A stretch of 51,266 nucleotides of DNA from Fimbriimonas sp. (GTDB lineage Bacteria; Armatimonadota; Fimbriimonadia; Fimbriimonadales; Fimbriimonadaceae), in the NCBI GenBank assembly GCA_030447945.1, contig JAUJNV010000015.1, positions 1 through 51,266 on the forward strand, in the 5' to 3' direction. Position 1 is the first letter of the stretch. Each line of letters begins with the position of its first letter. Below, piece after piece: positions 37,484-47,141 of the stretch. The notes under the pieces were generated by a model. It had not been told where the DNA came from. It did no database searches and worked only from the letters and a program-made list of their open reading frames with translations. Position numbers and translations under genes: made by a program.

Positions 37484-38279
37484 TCAAGTTCGAGCAAGAG
37501 TCTTGGTCGTAGCGCCGGTCGGGGTTTGGGCGAGGCCCCACGCGATGCGCAGGAGCTTTCGTGCCACGGCCACGGTCGCGGCGGTGTGGCTCATGCCTTT
37601 GGCGAGGTGACGCTCGAACGCGGGTTTCCAAGGCGCGGAGCGGCACAGGGACCGGGCGGCGAGGAAGAGGAGCCTGCGAGCCGGGCCCCCGCTTGGCCGT
37701 CCCTTCCCTGCCGGACTCCCGGACCCGGACGTCCAGGCCGGCGAAGGCGACCGCGCGGTCGGGCGTGGCGAAGCGCCGGGAGCCCAGCAGCCACACGAGC
37801 GCGGCGGCGGTGGCCGGCCCCACGCCGTCCATCTCCAGGAGCCGGGAGTAGAGCCGCTCGGGGCGCGCCGCCGGATCTCCTCGTCGGTGCCCCCCTCTCC
37901 CTTTGCCGGAGCAAAAAAGGCGAGCTGCGCGCCGTGCGCTGGGACACGAGCCCTTCGCGCAGGCGCTGCAGATCGCCGAGCTCCCGGCTTCGGGATCTCG
38001 ACATGCTCCAGGTAGCGGCGCAGCACCCGCGCGTCGCCCCGGTGCTTCGGCACGTGGGGCGACGCGCCGGTAAGCCGGCCAAGAGCGCCGGGTCCACGAG
38101 GAACGCCGCCACCCCGAGCGACGCCGCCTGGCGCGGCCGCTACCGGCCCGTCGCCTCCAGCGCGAGCTCCGCGCCCTCGGACAGCCCCGCCAGGCGGATC
38201 GCCCCCTCGTTGGGCAGCGCCGCCGTCCCCTCGCCGTCGCACGCCACGAGCGCCTCGACACATCCACTCCGATCTTCAT
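37484..38279 (-). CDS. IS110-family transposase (frameshifted)
   Basis: The ATG at 38279 follows AAGGAGGAGCGGCG. The N-terminus MKIGVDVSRR holds the first Asp of the RuvC-like DEDD domain. Further in come ASLGVAAFLVDPALLAG, then KHRGDARVLRRYLEHVEIPK (DxR-L-RYLE motif). The C-terminal part has YSRLLEMDGVGPATAAALVW, RFATPDRAVAFAGLDVRVRE, AKRGPG and LLFLAARSLCRSAPWKPAFE. These are the transposase_20 features of IS110/IS1111 recombinases, whose catalytic Ser acts with the RuvC site and which are guided by a bridge RNA in studied members. At 265 codons it is shorter than usual (~320), and a repeat copy lies inside the coding region. Activity is doubtful. Confidence 0.75.
37890..37925 (+). repeat. 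REP-like element, partial copy 2 inside the transposase
   Basis: CCCTCTCCCTTTGCCGGAGC followed by AAAAAAGGCGAG is nearly the core of copies 1 and 3. In the transposase it is read as AFFAPAKGEGG. Confidence 0.65.
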
Positions 38280-38549
38280 CGCCGCTCCTCCTTCACGGGC
38301 CGGGCCTGGGGCGCGGCCTTGCGTTCGCATCGGCGGTCGAGCCGCCGTGCCCTATCGGCGCTGGTCGGGCCGGGAAGTCTTTGCGAGTCCGTCGAAGCGG
38401 AAAGGCGCACAACAACCGGTCCGCACCTACCATACAAGGCGCAAAGACTCCTCCGACTTTGCACATCGTCTGGTGAGCCGTTGCAGGCGAGGCGCAGGGG
38501 GGGCAAGGGCTTGGCGTCTTGGCGAGACTCACCGGCCTGAGGGATTTTG
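38280..38549 (-). ncRNA. Non-coding left part of the IS110 element; possible bridge RNA region
   Basis: About 270 bases upstream of the transposase and ending at REP copy 3 hold no gene. In studied IS110-group elements the bridge RNA is made from the non-coding end upstream of the recombinase gene. Location is the only evidence; I did not derive a structure. Confidence 0.3.
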
Positions 38550-38607
38550 CGGAACCCTCACCCCTGCCGCCTCTCCCTTTGCCGGAGCAAAAGGCGAGGG
38601 GGTCCGG
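38550..38607 (+). repeat. REP-like palindrome, copy 3 (right of the IS110 transposase)
   Basis: CGGAACCCTCACCCC at the left, TCTCCCTTTGCCGGAGCAAA in the middle and GGGGGTCCGG at the right match the inverse of copy 1. Confidence 0.75.
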
Positions 38608-38821
38608 ACATTCTCCGCACTCTGTCCGAGTTTCTCGACATGCTTTGAGAGAACTCGCCGTGCTTTATTACGGCGCGCCAGACGCTAGGAAGCGTTCGCA
38701 ACCATCGGGCTTGACATCGCCAGGTCGCACCTACGCTTGCTGACGTACCCTCCGATGGGGATGGGCTGCCTTGTCTCTACCGCCGTGCCGGGGCACCGGA
38801 CGCGCGCTGGAGACGGCGCGC
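38608..38821. other. Intergenic, nothing recognised
   Basis: No gene is supported. A CGGACC/GGTCCG hairpin lies just beyond, at about 38838-38855, inside the end of the pilin frame, and might be its terminator if the pilin stops earlier than annotated. Confidence 0.4.
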
Positions 38822-39317
38822 TTAAAGCAATGGCCCCCGGACCGCAGGGGTCCGAGGGGCGCTTTGTTCGTGAAGGAGGGCTTGGGCGGAGAGTGGCCTC
38901 AGGCTGGCTCCTCCGGCCATGTACCGGGTTGTATAGCCAGTAGCGGAGGAATGGACATTGCCTACGTTCCAGTTCCAGTTATCGGTGCCGGTGAACTGGT
39001 GATTAGCCGCAGATGCCAGGTCAGCGTTGGCGAAGGTCAGCGTGCCGCCTGCCTTATCGTGGCCCTGGGTGACGCCTCCATCCTTCGTCAGGTCAATCCA
39101 GTGCGAGCGGGTAGTACCCCGTGTCGTTCTTGAACGACTCGATCGCGTTCCGGAAGAGCTTGAGGTTCGCCTTCAGAGCAGCCCTCCTTGCTCCGCTTGC
39201 CCGAGTCGGCGAAGCGGGGATCGCCACGGCGGCGAGCACCGCGATGATGATGACAACGATGAGGAGCTCCACCAGGGTGAAGCCGCGCCGGCGATTTGGT
39301 TGTATAGTTTTGAGCAT
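38822..39317 (-). CDS. GspG/PilA-like pseudopilin (one frameshift)
   Basis: MLKTIQPNRRRGFTLVELLI has the prepilin cleavage site G-FTLVE and the hydrophobic helix VVIIIAVLAAVAIP. RRAALKANLKLFRNAIESFK and DTGYYPL are typical of major pseudopilins (GspG), where the region after the helix carries AL-LYK-D-GYYP. After an indel near 39115 another frame continues TKDGGVTQGHDKAGGTLTFA, NWNWNVGNVHSSATGYTTRY and MAGG, ending at a TAA. It is the last gene of the pilus cluster and has leader copy C before it. Substrate of the PilB/PilC machinery encoded just upstream. Confidence 0.85.
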
Positions 39318-39337
39318 TCGTCCTCTCTCCCAATTGA

Positions 39338-39369
39338 GTTATCGGCAGGGCATCGCCAATCTTTAGCGC
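39338..39369 (-). promoter_or_regulatory. CCGATA leader element, copy C
   Basis: GCGCTAAAGA, a short GGC-GAT-GCC hairpin, then CTGCCGATAAC on the minus strand, starting right after the pilC stop and 21 bases before the gspG-like ATG; GGGAGAGAGG lies between. Confidence 0.65.
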
Positions 39370-40570
39370 CTACTTGATGTTTTCGGCGATGGAATAAAGC
39401 GGCGAGGATAATGGACGTTACGATCACGCCCACGACGCGCCCATGACGACGATCATCAGCGGCTCGATGATGGCCACCAGGATTTCAGGCGGGCGTCCAC
39501 CTCCTGCTCCATGCAGTGAGAATAGGTTTCCATCAGCGGTCCCAAGCGGCCGGTGCGCTCTCCGACGCCTACAATTTGCACCAGCATGGTGGGGAACACC
39601 TTCGTCTCCGCCAGAGCGTCGGAAAAGGAGCGCCCCGATTCCACCGAGCGGCGGGCTTGCATCAGCGCCGCTTCGATGGTCGGATTCCCGGAGATTCGGG
39701 ACCCGTGTTCGAGCGAGGTCAGGCGACACGTTGCCGCTGACGAGGGTCGACACGGCGTGGAAGGCGCGCGAGAGCCCCAGATTCGGAGCAGGGGTCCGAT
39801 GCCGGGCAGCCGCAGCAGCATCTTCGAAGCGAAGTTCCCGACGGCCGGCAGCCGCAGCGCGAAGCGGATCGCGAGGACGACGCCGACGATGCCAAGGATC
39901 GTGACCAGCGGATTCGCGCGCACGAACGTGCTGGTCGCCAGCATCGCCTTCGTGGTGATCGGCAGGTCGGCCTTCAGCTCTCGAAGATCTCCGCGAAGCG
40001 CCGGAATCACGAAGACGATGAGCGCGGCGACCGTCAGGATGAAGATGCTCACCGTCACCAGGGGATAGAGCATCGCGTTCATCACCCGCTTGCGCAGCTC
40101 GACGGAGCGCTCCAGGTGGTCGGCCGCGGCGCTGAGGGTGGCGTCGAGCTTGCCCCCATCCTCGGCAACCTTCAGCATATCGCCGACGATGACGGGAAGA
40201 TGCCCGACTGCGTCATGGCGGTCGAGAGAGACTGGCCGCCGACGATGGCCGTGCGCATGCCGTCGATGCAGCGCGGCAGTGCGGGCGCTGACGCCTACGG
40301 CCTCCAGGGCCTCGACGAACGGCACGCCGGCCTCGGTCATCACGGCGAGGTTGCGGAGGACAAGCGCGCCGTCCGCGTCGGTAACTTGCCGCCCGACTTC
40401 CGGCCATCCGATGACGCCTTGGCGGAGCTTCGGCCGTGGGCGTTCAGGGAAATGATCGAGATCTGCTGATACGCGAGCCGGCGCTCGGCTTCCTCGGGCG
40501 AGGTCGCCGTAATCTCCCCGTTCAGAGACTTCCCCGTAGCGTCGAATCCGCGATAACGAAATGCCTGCAT
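39370..40570 (-). CDS. pilC: Type II secretion / type IV pilus inner-membrane platform protein PilC/GspF (frameshifted)
   Basis: MQAFRYRGFDATGKSLNGEI with EAERRLAYQQ is the usual PilC/GspF start; AGGAG precedes the ATG at 40570. The T2SSF domains follow: RNLAVMTEAGVPFVEALEAV, then DMLKVAEDGGKLDATLSAAA, RSVELRKRVMNAMLYPLVTV and the membrane segment SIFILTVAALIVFVIPALRG. The second repeat has GRSFSDALAETKVFPTMLVQ and VGVGERTGRLGPLMETYS, and the last membrane helix reads LVAIIEPLMIVVMG before the end PLYSIAENIK. At 400 codons it is full length. It links the PilB motor to pilin extraction. Several frame changes. Confidence 0.9.
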
Positions 40571-40588
40571 GATGCTCCTGGCGTCGCA

Positions 40589-40657
40589 GGCGTTGGGCCT
40601 TGGGCGTTGGCGTTGGGATCACTCTCCCCAACGCCCAACGCCTGAACGCCTAACGCC
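40589..40657. repeat. Degenerate tandem-word palindrome (GGCGTTGGG type)
   Basis: GGCGTTGGG-like words to the left are mirrored after the loop ATCACTCT by CCCCAACGCCCAACGCC and AACGCC words. It lies in the short gap between pilB and pilC. Confidence 0.75.
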
Positions 40658-40662
40658 TTCCC

Positions 40663-42354
40663 TTATCCCTCCGCCGTCCCGAATGACCTCTTCCGGCGTG
40701 GTCTGGCCGTGGAGCACCTTGGCGCACGCGTCGGCGCGCAGAGTGACCATGCCCATTTCTTCGGCAACCTTGCGGATATCTGGAGCGTGCCGGCCCGAGA
40801 GATCATCCGTCGCACGTCGGAGTCCACCGCGAGCGCCTCATAGACGCCGGTTCGGCCGCGGTATCCGTCTTCGCGCAGAACTCGCAGCCGCGGCCGTGGA
40901 AGTACTCCGCCTCCGGCGGCAGCCCGAGCCGGGTGAGCACGTGGGGATCGGGCCGGTGAGGCTCGATGCACTTCGGACAGTTGACGCGCACGAGGCGCTG
41001 GGCGAGAGCAGGTGACCGACGAAGCCAGCAGGAACGGCTCGATGCCGATGTCGGCGAGTCGGGTGAGTGCGCTGGCGCTGTCGTTCGCGTGAAGGCTCGT
41101 GAGCACCATGTGGCCCGTCAGCGCCGACTCGATGGCGATGGCGGCCGTCTCCCGTATCGCGGATCTCACCGACCAGGATGACGTCGGGGTCCTGGCGAAG
41201 GATGGCGCGAAGGCCGGTGGCGAAGGTCACGCCCGCCCGTGGGTTGACGTTCGCCTGCGTGACGCCGTCGAGCTGGTACTCGACCGGGTCCTCGACGGTG
41301 ATGATGTTGCGCGAGATGTCGTTCAGGTGGTGCAGCGCCGCGTAGAGCGTGGTCGTCTTGCCCGAACCCGTGGGGCCGGTGACGAGGACCATGCCCTGCG
41401 GCTCGCGGATACGGGGCAGGAGAACCTCCAGCGCCGACTCCGAGATCCCAGGCGGCTGAGGTCGATCGTCACCGCGTTCTTGTAGATACGGATGACGATG
41501 CTCTCGCCGAAGACGCTGGGGTAGGTGGAGACGCGAAAGTCGTACTCACCCTGCGGACTGATCATCGTGCAGCGTCCGTCCTGCGGCAGCCGCCGCTCGG
41601 CGATATCGAGCGACGCGAGGATCTTGATGCGCAGGCGAGCGGGTGCTGCAGGTCCTTGGGGATCGTCATGATCTCCTGGAGCAGTCCATCGATGCGCAGC
41701 CGCACGCGGACCTTGCGGGCGTGGGGCTCGATGTGAACGTCCGACGCGCGCATGGAGATCGCCCGGGTGAGAGCGCGTTCGCGAGCTTGATGACGGGCGC
41801 GCCCTCGACGACCTCTTTCAGCTCGATGACGTTGACCGGCTGGTCCTCGTCAGCTGTGGCGACCTTCAGGCCCTCCATGTCGACGCCCTTGATCGCCTCG
41901 CCGACTAGCTCTCCCAGGTCGTCGTAGGCGCCGAAGGCGCGGAAGATCGCGTCGCGGACGTCCTCTTCGGTCGCCAGCAGCGGGTCGATGTCCAGCCCTG
42001 TGAGCGAGGCCAGCTCGTCCAGCGCGGCGAGGTCGAGCGGGTTCACCATCGCGACGCTGGCCGCGACTTCGGTGATTTCCAGGGCACCGCGAGCAGGCGG
42101 ATCGCCACCGAGTGGCGGATGACGCGCGCGGCGTCGGAATAGACCTCCACCCGGGCGAGATCCACGAACGGAACGCCCATCTGGAGCCCCACGCACTTGA
42201 GCTTCTGCTTCTCGGTGATGTAGCCGAGCCGCACGAGGAGCTCGCCCAGGGGCTCCCGTCGTGTCCTGGCGGTTCCCGAGGACCTCGTTGAGTTCTCGCG
42301 CGCGATGTAGCCCTCTTCTACGAAGATATCGCCGATCGCTCTGTCGAGGTTCAT
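40663..42354 (-). CDS. pilB: Type IV pilus assembly / type II secretion ATPase PilB/GspE (frameshifted)
   Basis: The start [20 protein letters not shown] overlaps the pilQ stop (ATGA). The N-terminal GspE domain contains [20 protein letters not shown]. The catalytic part has [20 protein letters not shown], then [20 protein letters not shown] (Walker A), [20 protein letters not shown] (Asp box), [16 protein letters not shown] (Walker B) and [20 protein letters not shown] (His box). CPKC with GCEFC gives the tetracysteine zinc site. About 564 codons, full length. It powers pilus extension in the cytoplasm. Several indels. Confidence 0.92.
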
Positions 42355-44135
42355 GGTCTTGTTCCGTGGCCCGTGGTCCGTGATCCGTGGTCCGCCGTGG
42401 TCCGAGCCGGTCCACGGTCCACGGGCCCGACCACGCCCATCTTTTGGCCGGGCTCCAGGATGATGGGCGTGAGCGAGATGATCACCTGGGAGGAGACCTT
42501 GCTGCGCCGGCGGCTCGGAACAGCTCGCCCAGGAACGGAATGTCGCCGAGGATGGGCACCTTTTGGAAGTTCGTGATCTCTTCGTCCCGCAGGAGGCCGC
42601 CGATGACGACCGTCTCGCCGCTGGACACGCGGGTAGTGGTGGGCCTCGCGGGTGGAGATCTGCGGGTAGCTCGCGCCGTTGACGTTGAGGAAGCCCGTGA
42701 TCGAGGACCTGGAGGCGCGATCGCGAGGGTGATGGTGCCGTCGGAGCCCACCTGCGGGCGGACCCGGAGGAGGACGCCGACTTCGACCTCCTCGCGGTTG
42801 AAGATCGGTGCGTTGTTGTTCGTAAAGCTCACGAGGCGCGAAGCTGCGGCGGTCGCCGATGAGCACCCTCGCCTCCTCGCCGTCGAGCACCGACACGTTC
42901 GGCGAAGCGAGCACCCGCGCCTGGTCGTTCCATGGAGACCGTGGCGGAGAAGCTGAGCGGGCTGCGGGCGAAGCGCCCAAGATCGGGCGGCCCGCGAGGT
43001 TCTCGTTCACCGAGAAACCGCTGAAGGTATAGGCCAGCCCCAGCTCGCGCAGCGCGTTGTTGTTGATGTCGTGGATGGTCACCGCGATCGACACCTGAGC
43101 GCGGGGTGTCCAGACGCTGGGCCATCGCGATGGCCGCATCGATCACCGCTCGTGGCCCCCGGAGCACCAGAGTCGGGCTAATCTCACCGGCCGCCCCGCC
43201 GTTCGGCGACGAGCCGCCGTTCGAACCGCCGGAGCCGTTCGAACCGCCAGACCCGCCAAAACCTCCGGAGCCGCCCGAACCTCCCGAGGCTCCGGCAAGC
43301 AAGTCCTGAACGAAGGGAATCGAGGAATCCGGGCCGGAAACGACGACCAGACCCTCGGCGCCGAACAGCTCTTCAGCGCCGTCGCCATGCTGGCCGCGCT
43401 CACGTAGTTCGGGCGGTACAGCTCCGTCTCGATGGCGGGAGCCTTCAGGGGCTCCGGCTTCGGGGGCTCCGGCTGCACGGAGCGCGGGAACGCCTCGTTG
43501 TACTCCTTGCCGTAGGCCGCCTTGAGCGTCTTCGCCGAGGATGCGAACGTGTTGTTGACCTTGAGAATCGTCAGTCCGGTGAGTGCGGCGATGTGCCGGA
43601 GCGCCTCGGCGAGCGGTATGTCGTTGAAGGTGACGGTGATCTTCGATCCGGTGGTCGAGAGCAGGACGAGGTTCGCCTTCGTCTGCTTCACGAGCTCGCG
43701 GATCACGACTGGAGGTGTCCACATCGGACAATTCCAGCGTCACGCCCTTGTCTTCGGCGCGGACCTGCGACCTAGAGGGAGCGGGCGGGTTCCTCTTCGC
43801 GACGCGGGGGCGCTCTCGGCGACGATCTTCTCGGGCCTCTCCGCCGAGCGGACTCAGGGCCTTAACCGCCGCCTTCTTCACCGCCGCCTTCTTGGCCGGC
43901 AAGGGCGCACGGCCTTCATCGCGGGAAGGCTAAGCGGCGCGGGATCCCGGCTCGTGCCGCTTGCTTCGGAAGGCTGGCCGACAGTCCGTACTCTGTTCCC
44001 CAGGAAAGCCACTTTGGGCAGAATCGCTTTGGCGACGGCGGCCGTAGGGGGAGCCTTTTTGACGACCGGCGACTTCTTCGGGGCCGTGCTGCCGAGGGCG
44101 AGCGCGCCCGCCATTGCGATGGTGATCGAGTTCAT
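42351..44135 (-). CDS. pilQ: Secretin PilQ/GspD (frameshifted)
   Basis: The start MNSITIAMAGALALGSTAPK at ATG 44135 overlaps the stop of the preceding gene (ATGA). The signal region is followed by a Lys/Ala/Pro-rich linker. A small secretin/TonB-like short domain follows (VLLSTTGSKITVTFNDIPLA with EALRHIAALTGLTI), then an N1-type domain ending in PTLVLRGPRAVIDAAIAMAQ. Between them is a Gly/Ser-rich linker (about 43200-43300). The secretin core includes VSIAVTIHDINNNALRELGL, VLASPNVSVLDGEEARVLIG and SSGETVVIGGLLRDEEITNF, then VPILGDIPFLGELFR and VIISLTPIILEPGQKMGVV. It forms the outer-membrane pore. The C-terminal tail reads through a palindromic repeat. Confidence 0.88.
42362..42435. repeat. 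Degenerate tandem-word palindrome (GTGGTCC type), translated as the PilQ tail
   Basis: CGTGGCCCGTGGTCC, CGTGATCC and CGTGGTCC words are mirrored by GGTCCACGGTCCACGGG and CGACCACG. In the pilQ frame it is read as RGPARTTADHGSRTTGHGTR and the frame ends in ATGA with pilB. Confidence 0.75.
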
Positions 44136-44873
44136 AGTTCCGCTTTCTCGCCCGTCTTCAGGGTCTTTCGTTTCCCTTTCTTCGTGCGGATGACGATTCG
44201 CCCATCCTCGAATAGATTCGATCTTCGCCCCGTTGCCGAGGCTCTGGCCGACCTTCGCCGTTCGCGTCTTGCCGTCTCCGTCCGTGATGAAGGCGACCCC
44301 TTCCTTGGTGCGCATGGTGCCGCCCAAGGAGAGCTTTACCTTCGGCTCACCTAGTATTTTTCGGGGGGCGGGCGCGGAACTTTTAGGGGTTGGGCCGGGA
44401 ACGGCCGCCGGATCGGGCAGGCCGCCCTGCGGCTGCACGGAGAGGCCTTCGTCCTCGACGCCGATCGGAAGCTGCCCGCCCAACGCGCCCGGCCCGGCCG
44501 CCCGCCCCGCCGCCGGCCCGTCCCCGCCGCGCGCGGCGGGCAACGGCCCACGGTCCGGTCCGCCCATCCCGCCTCCCGGGCCCGGGCGCGCCCGCCGAGG
44601 GATCTCGGCGCCGCGTCGTCGGCCGTCTCCTTGGCGGCGAGGCCGGGGTGCGAAAAGGCATCGTGGGCGAACTCGATCGAGAGTTCCCGCGCCGATCCGC
44701 CCTGAGACGGCGCCGGGCTGCTTTGAGCGACGGTGGTGGTGGCCGAGATGAGGGCTTCGCTTCCGGCTCGTCTCCCGGCTCCGACTGGGGCATGAGCTGG
44801 CGACCAGGAACCCGATGGCGGCAACGGCGACTACGCCGAGGACGGCGGCTTGCTTCTTGTTTCCGACGTTCAC
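44132..44873 (-). CDS. PilP-like pilus assembly protein
   Basis: A GTG start at 44873 overlaps the upstream stop (GTGA), with GGAGAAG as ribosome site. The N-terminus KKQAAVLGVVAVAAIGFLVA is a membrane anchor, followed by a long Pro/Gly/Arg-rich segment that is probably disordered. The C-terminal globular part reads KILGEPKVKLSLGGTMRTKE, GVAFITDGDGKTRTAKVGQS and LGNGAKIESI, then after an indel GRIVIRTKKGKRKTLKTGEK. This is the beta-sandwich pattern of PilP/GspC-HR-like proteins, which connect the inner-membrane PilMNO complex to the secretin. Position before pilQ supports this. Sequence identity to classic PilP is weak. Confidence 0.7.
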
Positions 44874-46022
44874 GCTTTCTTCTCCATCGATACGATCACC
44901 CGGAGCGAAACCTTGGCGGACACGAGGGCCCGGCCCGTGCTGGGGCGCTCGCCCGGGAGAGGTCCACCGAGTTGAACTCGAGACGGAATGGACCCCCGGC
45001 CCACGATCGGAGCACACGGGCCACGTCGAGCGTGCGCCCTTGCAGCTCCAGTTGCACGTCCACCTGCCCCCACTGGCCTGCCGGCGCCTTGCTGCCGAAG
45101 CGGCTGTCGAAGGCGCGATCTCCTGGGACGCCACGAACTGGCCCAGCTGGCAGTTGTGCCGCGCGGCGCTCTGAACGGTGGCCGCTTGGAACTCGGCGAC
45201 CCCGTCCATGCCTTGGACGGCTCCAACGTCGGGGTGAGGAGCGGCCCCGCTTGATCGGGTTTCTTCGCCCTCGAAGGCCTCCGCCTCGTCCGCTTTCGCC
45301 TCCTTGCTGCGCCACCGTGGCCTTCTTGCCGAAATAGAGGGCGCGCCGCTCCATCGTGCCCGCCGTGAGCAGATCCCGGCGCATCGACAGCAGGAATGCG
45401 GCGGAGGCCCTCAGCGTGGCCTCCTTGCTCATAGAGTTGCCGGGCATGCTCAGCGCGCCCGACGCGCGGACGCGGAACTCGAAGGCCACGCCGTGCGGCG
45501 CCGCCAGGGTCGGGCTCGGGCGAGTGGAGGAGCGCACGGCGTCTTTGATGCCGGGTCCTGATCCCACACGGACGGCGGTCAGCCGCGAAGCTCACGGCAT
45601 CGGCTACGAGCTGCTCCGTGATCTCGCCGCCCAGCACGTCGCACCGCAGAGTCAAAGGCGACTCCTCTGCCTGCCGCGCCCATGAGGCGGTGATACGCCC
45701 GAGGAACGCCTGGGAACCCGCCCGTGAAATACGGGCGATCCTCCTTGCGCGAGACGGGGCGCGAACCGGTCGCCCTATTTCTCGGTGCGTAAGCCCTGCG
45801 CTCGCCGCTTCGGCGTGTCAGGTCGCTCGGCGAGCGGAAACCTTCGGCTTCGCTCCACTTCTCCTGGAGAGTCGGCACGGGTGGGTGACGCCGAGGAAGG
45901 CCACGCCGAACAGCGCGGCGAGCGTGCGGGTGCACTGCTCGCGCAGGCGGCTCTTTCCGCGCTCCGCTCGGCGAGGAGGTCACCTCGACGTTGATAGTCT
46001 TAGATTTAGGCCTCGCGCCCAT
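44870..46022 (-). CDS. PilN/PilO-like alignment-complex protein(s) (frameshifted)
   Basis: The start MGARPKSKTINVEV with AGGAAG upstream leads into NLLAERSAEKSRLREQCTRT and the membrane helix LAALFGVAFLGVT, typical of PilN (NLLP, short cytoplasmic tail, one helix). A coiled segment follows (TLQEKWSEAEGF). The periplasmic part reads ESPLTLRCDVLGGEITEQLV, then VRSSTRPSPTLAAPHGVAFE and FRVRASGALSMPGN, LRASAAFLLSMRRDLLTAGT, and at the end QVDVQLELQGRTLDVARVLR with PFRLEFNSVDLSR and VSLRVIVSMEKKA. The last part is PilO-like. Only one start is clear in 384 codons, so either one fused protein or two genes with a start hidden by indels. Confidence 0.6.
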
Positions 46023-47127
46023 GCGTATTCGCTTCCTGCATGGTCCACTCCTCAACCGGTCGTGCTTGTCCAGGCTGGCCAGGGCTAGGCCCATGGCCAC
46101 GGTAAACGCCTCTGGCGGTTGGAGATACTCGAAGGTCTCGGTGCTGAGCGAGGCCACGACGCCCGCGGGTCGCGCGCGCGCTCACCCAGGCCCAGCTCCC
46201 TCTCCAGATACTCGCCGAAGCCCCTGGATGCCGAGACCTCCGGCAGACCACGCCGAGGTGGTCGAGGATGCCCGCGTAGCTGTCGGGATGCAGCGAGCGG
46301 AAGTAGCGCAGCAGGAACTCGCGTACCAGCTTCTCCATCTCCGCCGCCACGTCCACCTCTTGCGTGCCGCGGTCGCCGGGGAGGCTCAGCACGCCATCCA
46401 GCGAGAGTTCGGTGGTCGGCGCGCCGACGAGGCGCGCGGCGGTTTCCTTGTCGATCCGAAGCGCGTTCGCCACCGCCTGCGCGAACAGGTCCGCGCCGAA
46501 CTTGACGCCGCGGATGAACTGGAGGCGCTGCTCCTGCTGACGTACATGTGCGTGGGCTTCTGCGCCTTGACGTCGATCATCGTGAGCGACGCGTCGCGCC
46601 AGAGCTCTGGTCGTTCAGGCGCCGCTCCACGACCCGGAGCGGACGCCTCCAGCTCTGCGGCGGCGGGCACGAGCCCGGCGTGCTCCAGCGCCTCCGCGCG
46701 GCTCTCCACCACGTCGCGGGGAACGGCGATGACGAGCGACTGGCCCAGCCCCTCGCTCCCACCCCTTCCGGCTCGGAGCAGCTCACGCAAGCGCTCTCGA
46801 CGGGATACGGCAGGTGGCGCTTCACCTTGAACCGCGCCGCCTGGCGCAGCTCCTCGCCCCGGGCAAGGGAAGCGAGACCCAGCGGAGGCTGGCGAGGTTG
46901 CTGGGGATGGACACGGTGGCGTGCGCGCCGGCGAGGTTGCGACGCGGCGAGGAGCTTCCCAGGGGGTTGCGAACGACGCCCCGCTCGATCGCGCCCGGCG
47001 GAATATCGTACGAGCCCGCCGCGCCGATTCCCACGCGGTCCGCGTGGCGATGCACGAAGATCAGCTTGACGGTCCGGCTCCCGACGTCTACGCCGAGCGA
47101 GGCGGTCTTGCGTTCGAGGATCGGCAT
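46006..47127 (-). CDS. pilM: Actin-like pilus assembly ATPase PilM (frameshifted)
   Basis: MPILERKTASLGVDVGSRTV starts with the actin-fold phosphate-1 loop (LGVDVGSRTVKL). GVVRNPLG and HATVSIPSNLASLRWVSLPL follow. In other frames come SLVIAVPRDVVESRAEALEH and AGLVPAAAELEA. Then DVKAQKPTHMYVS and ADLFAQAVANALRIDKETAA, MEKLVREFLLRYFRSLHPDS, and the end ASLSTETFEYLQPPEAFTVA with MGLALASLDKH. This is the PilM/FtsA-like layout. It binds the PilN tail at the inner membrane. About 373 codons. The end overlaps the pilN start by 17 bases. Confidence 0.85.
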
Positions 47128-47141
47128 GGCTTACGCGGCCC

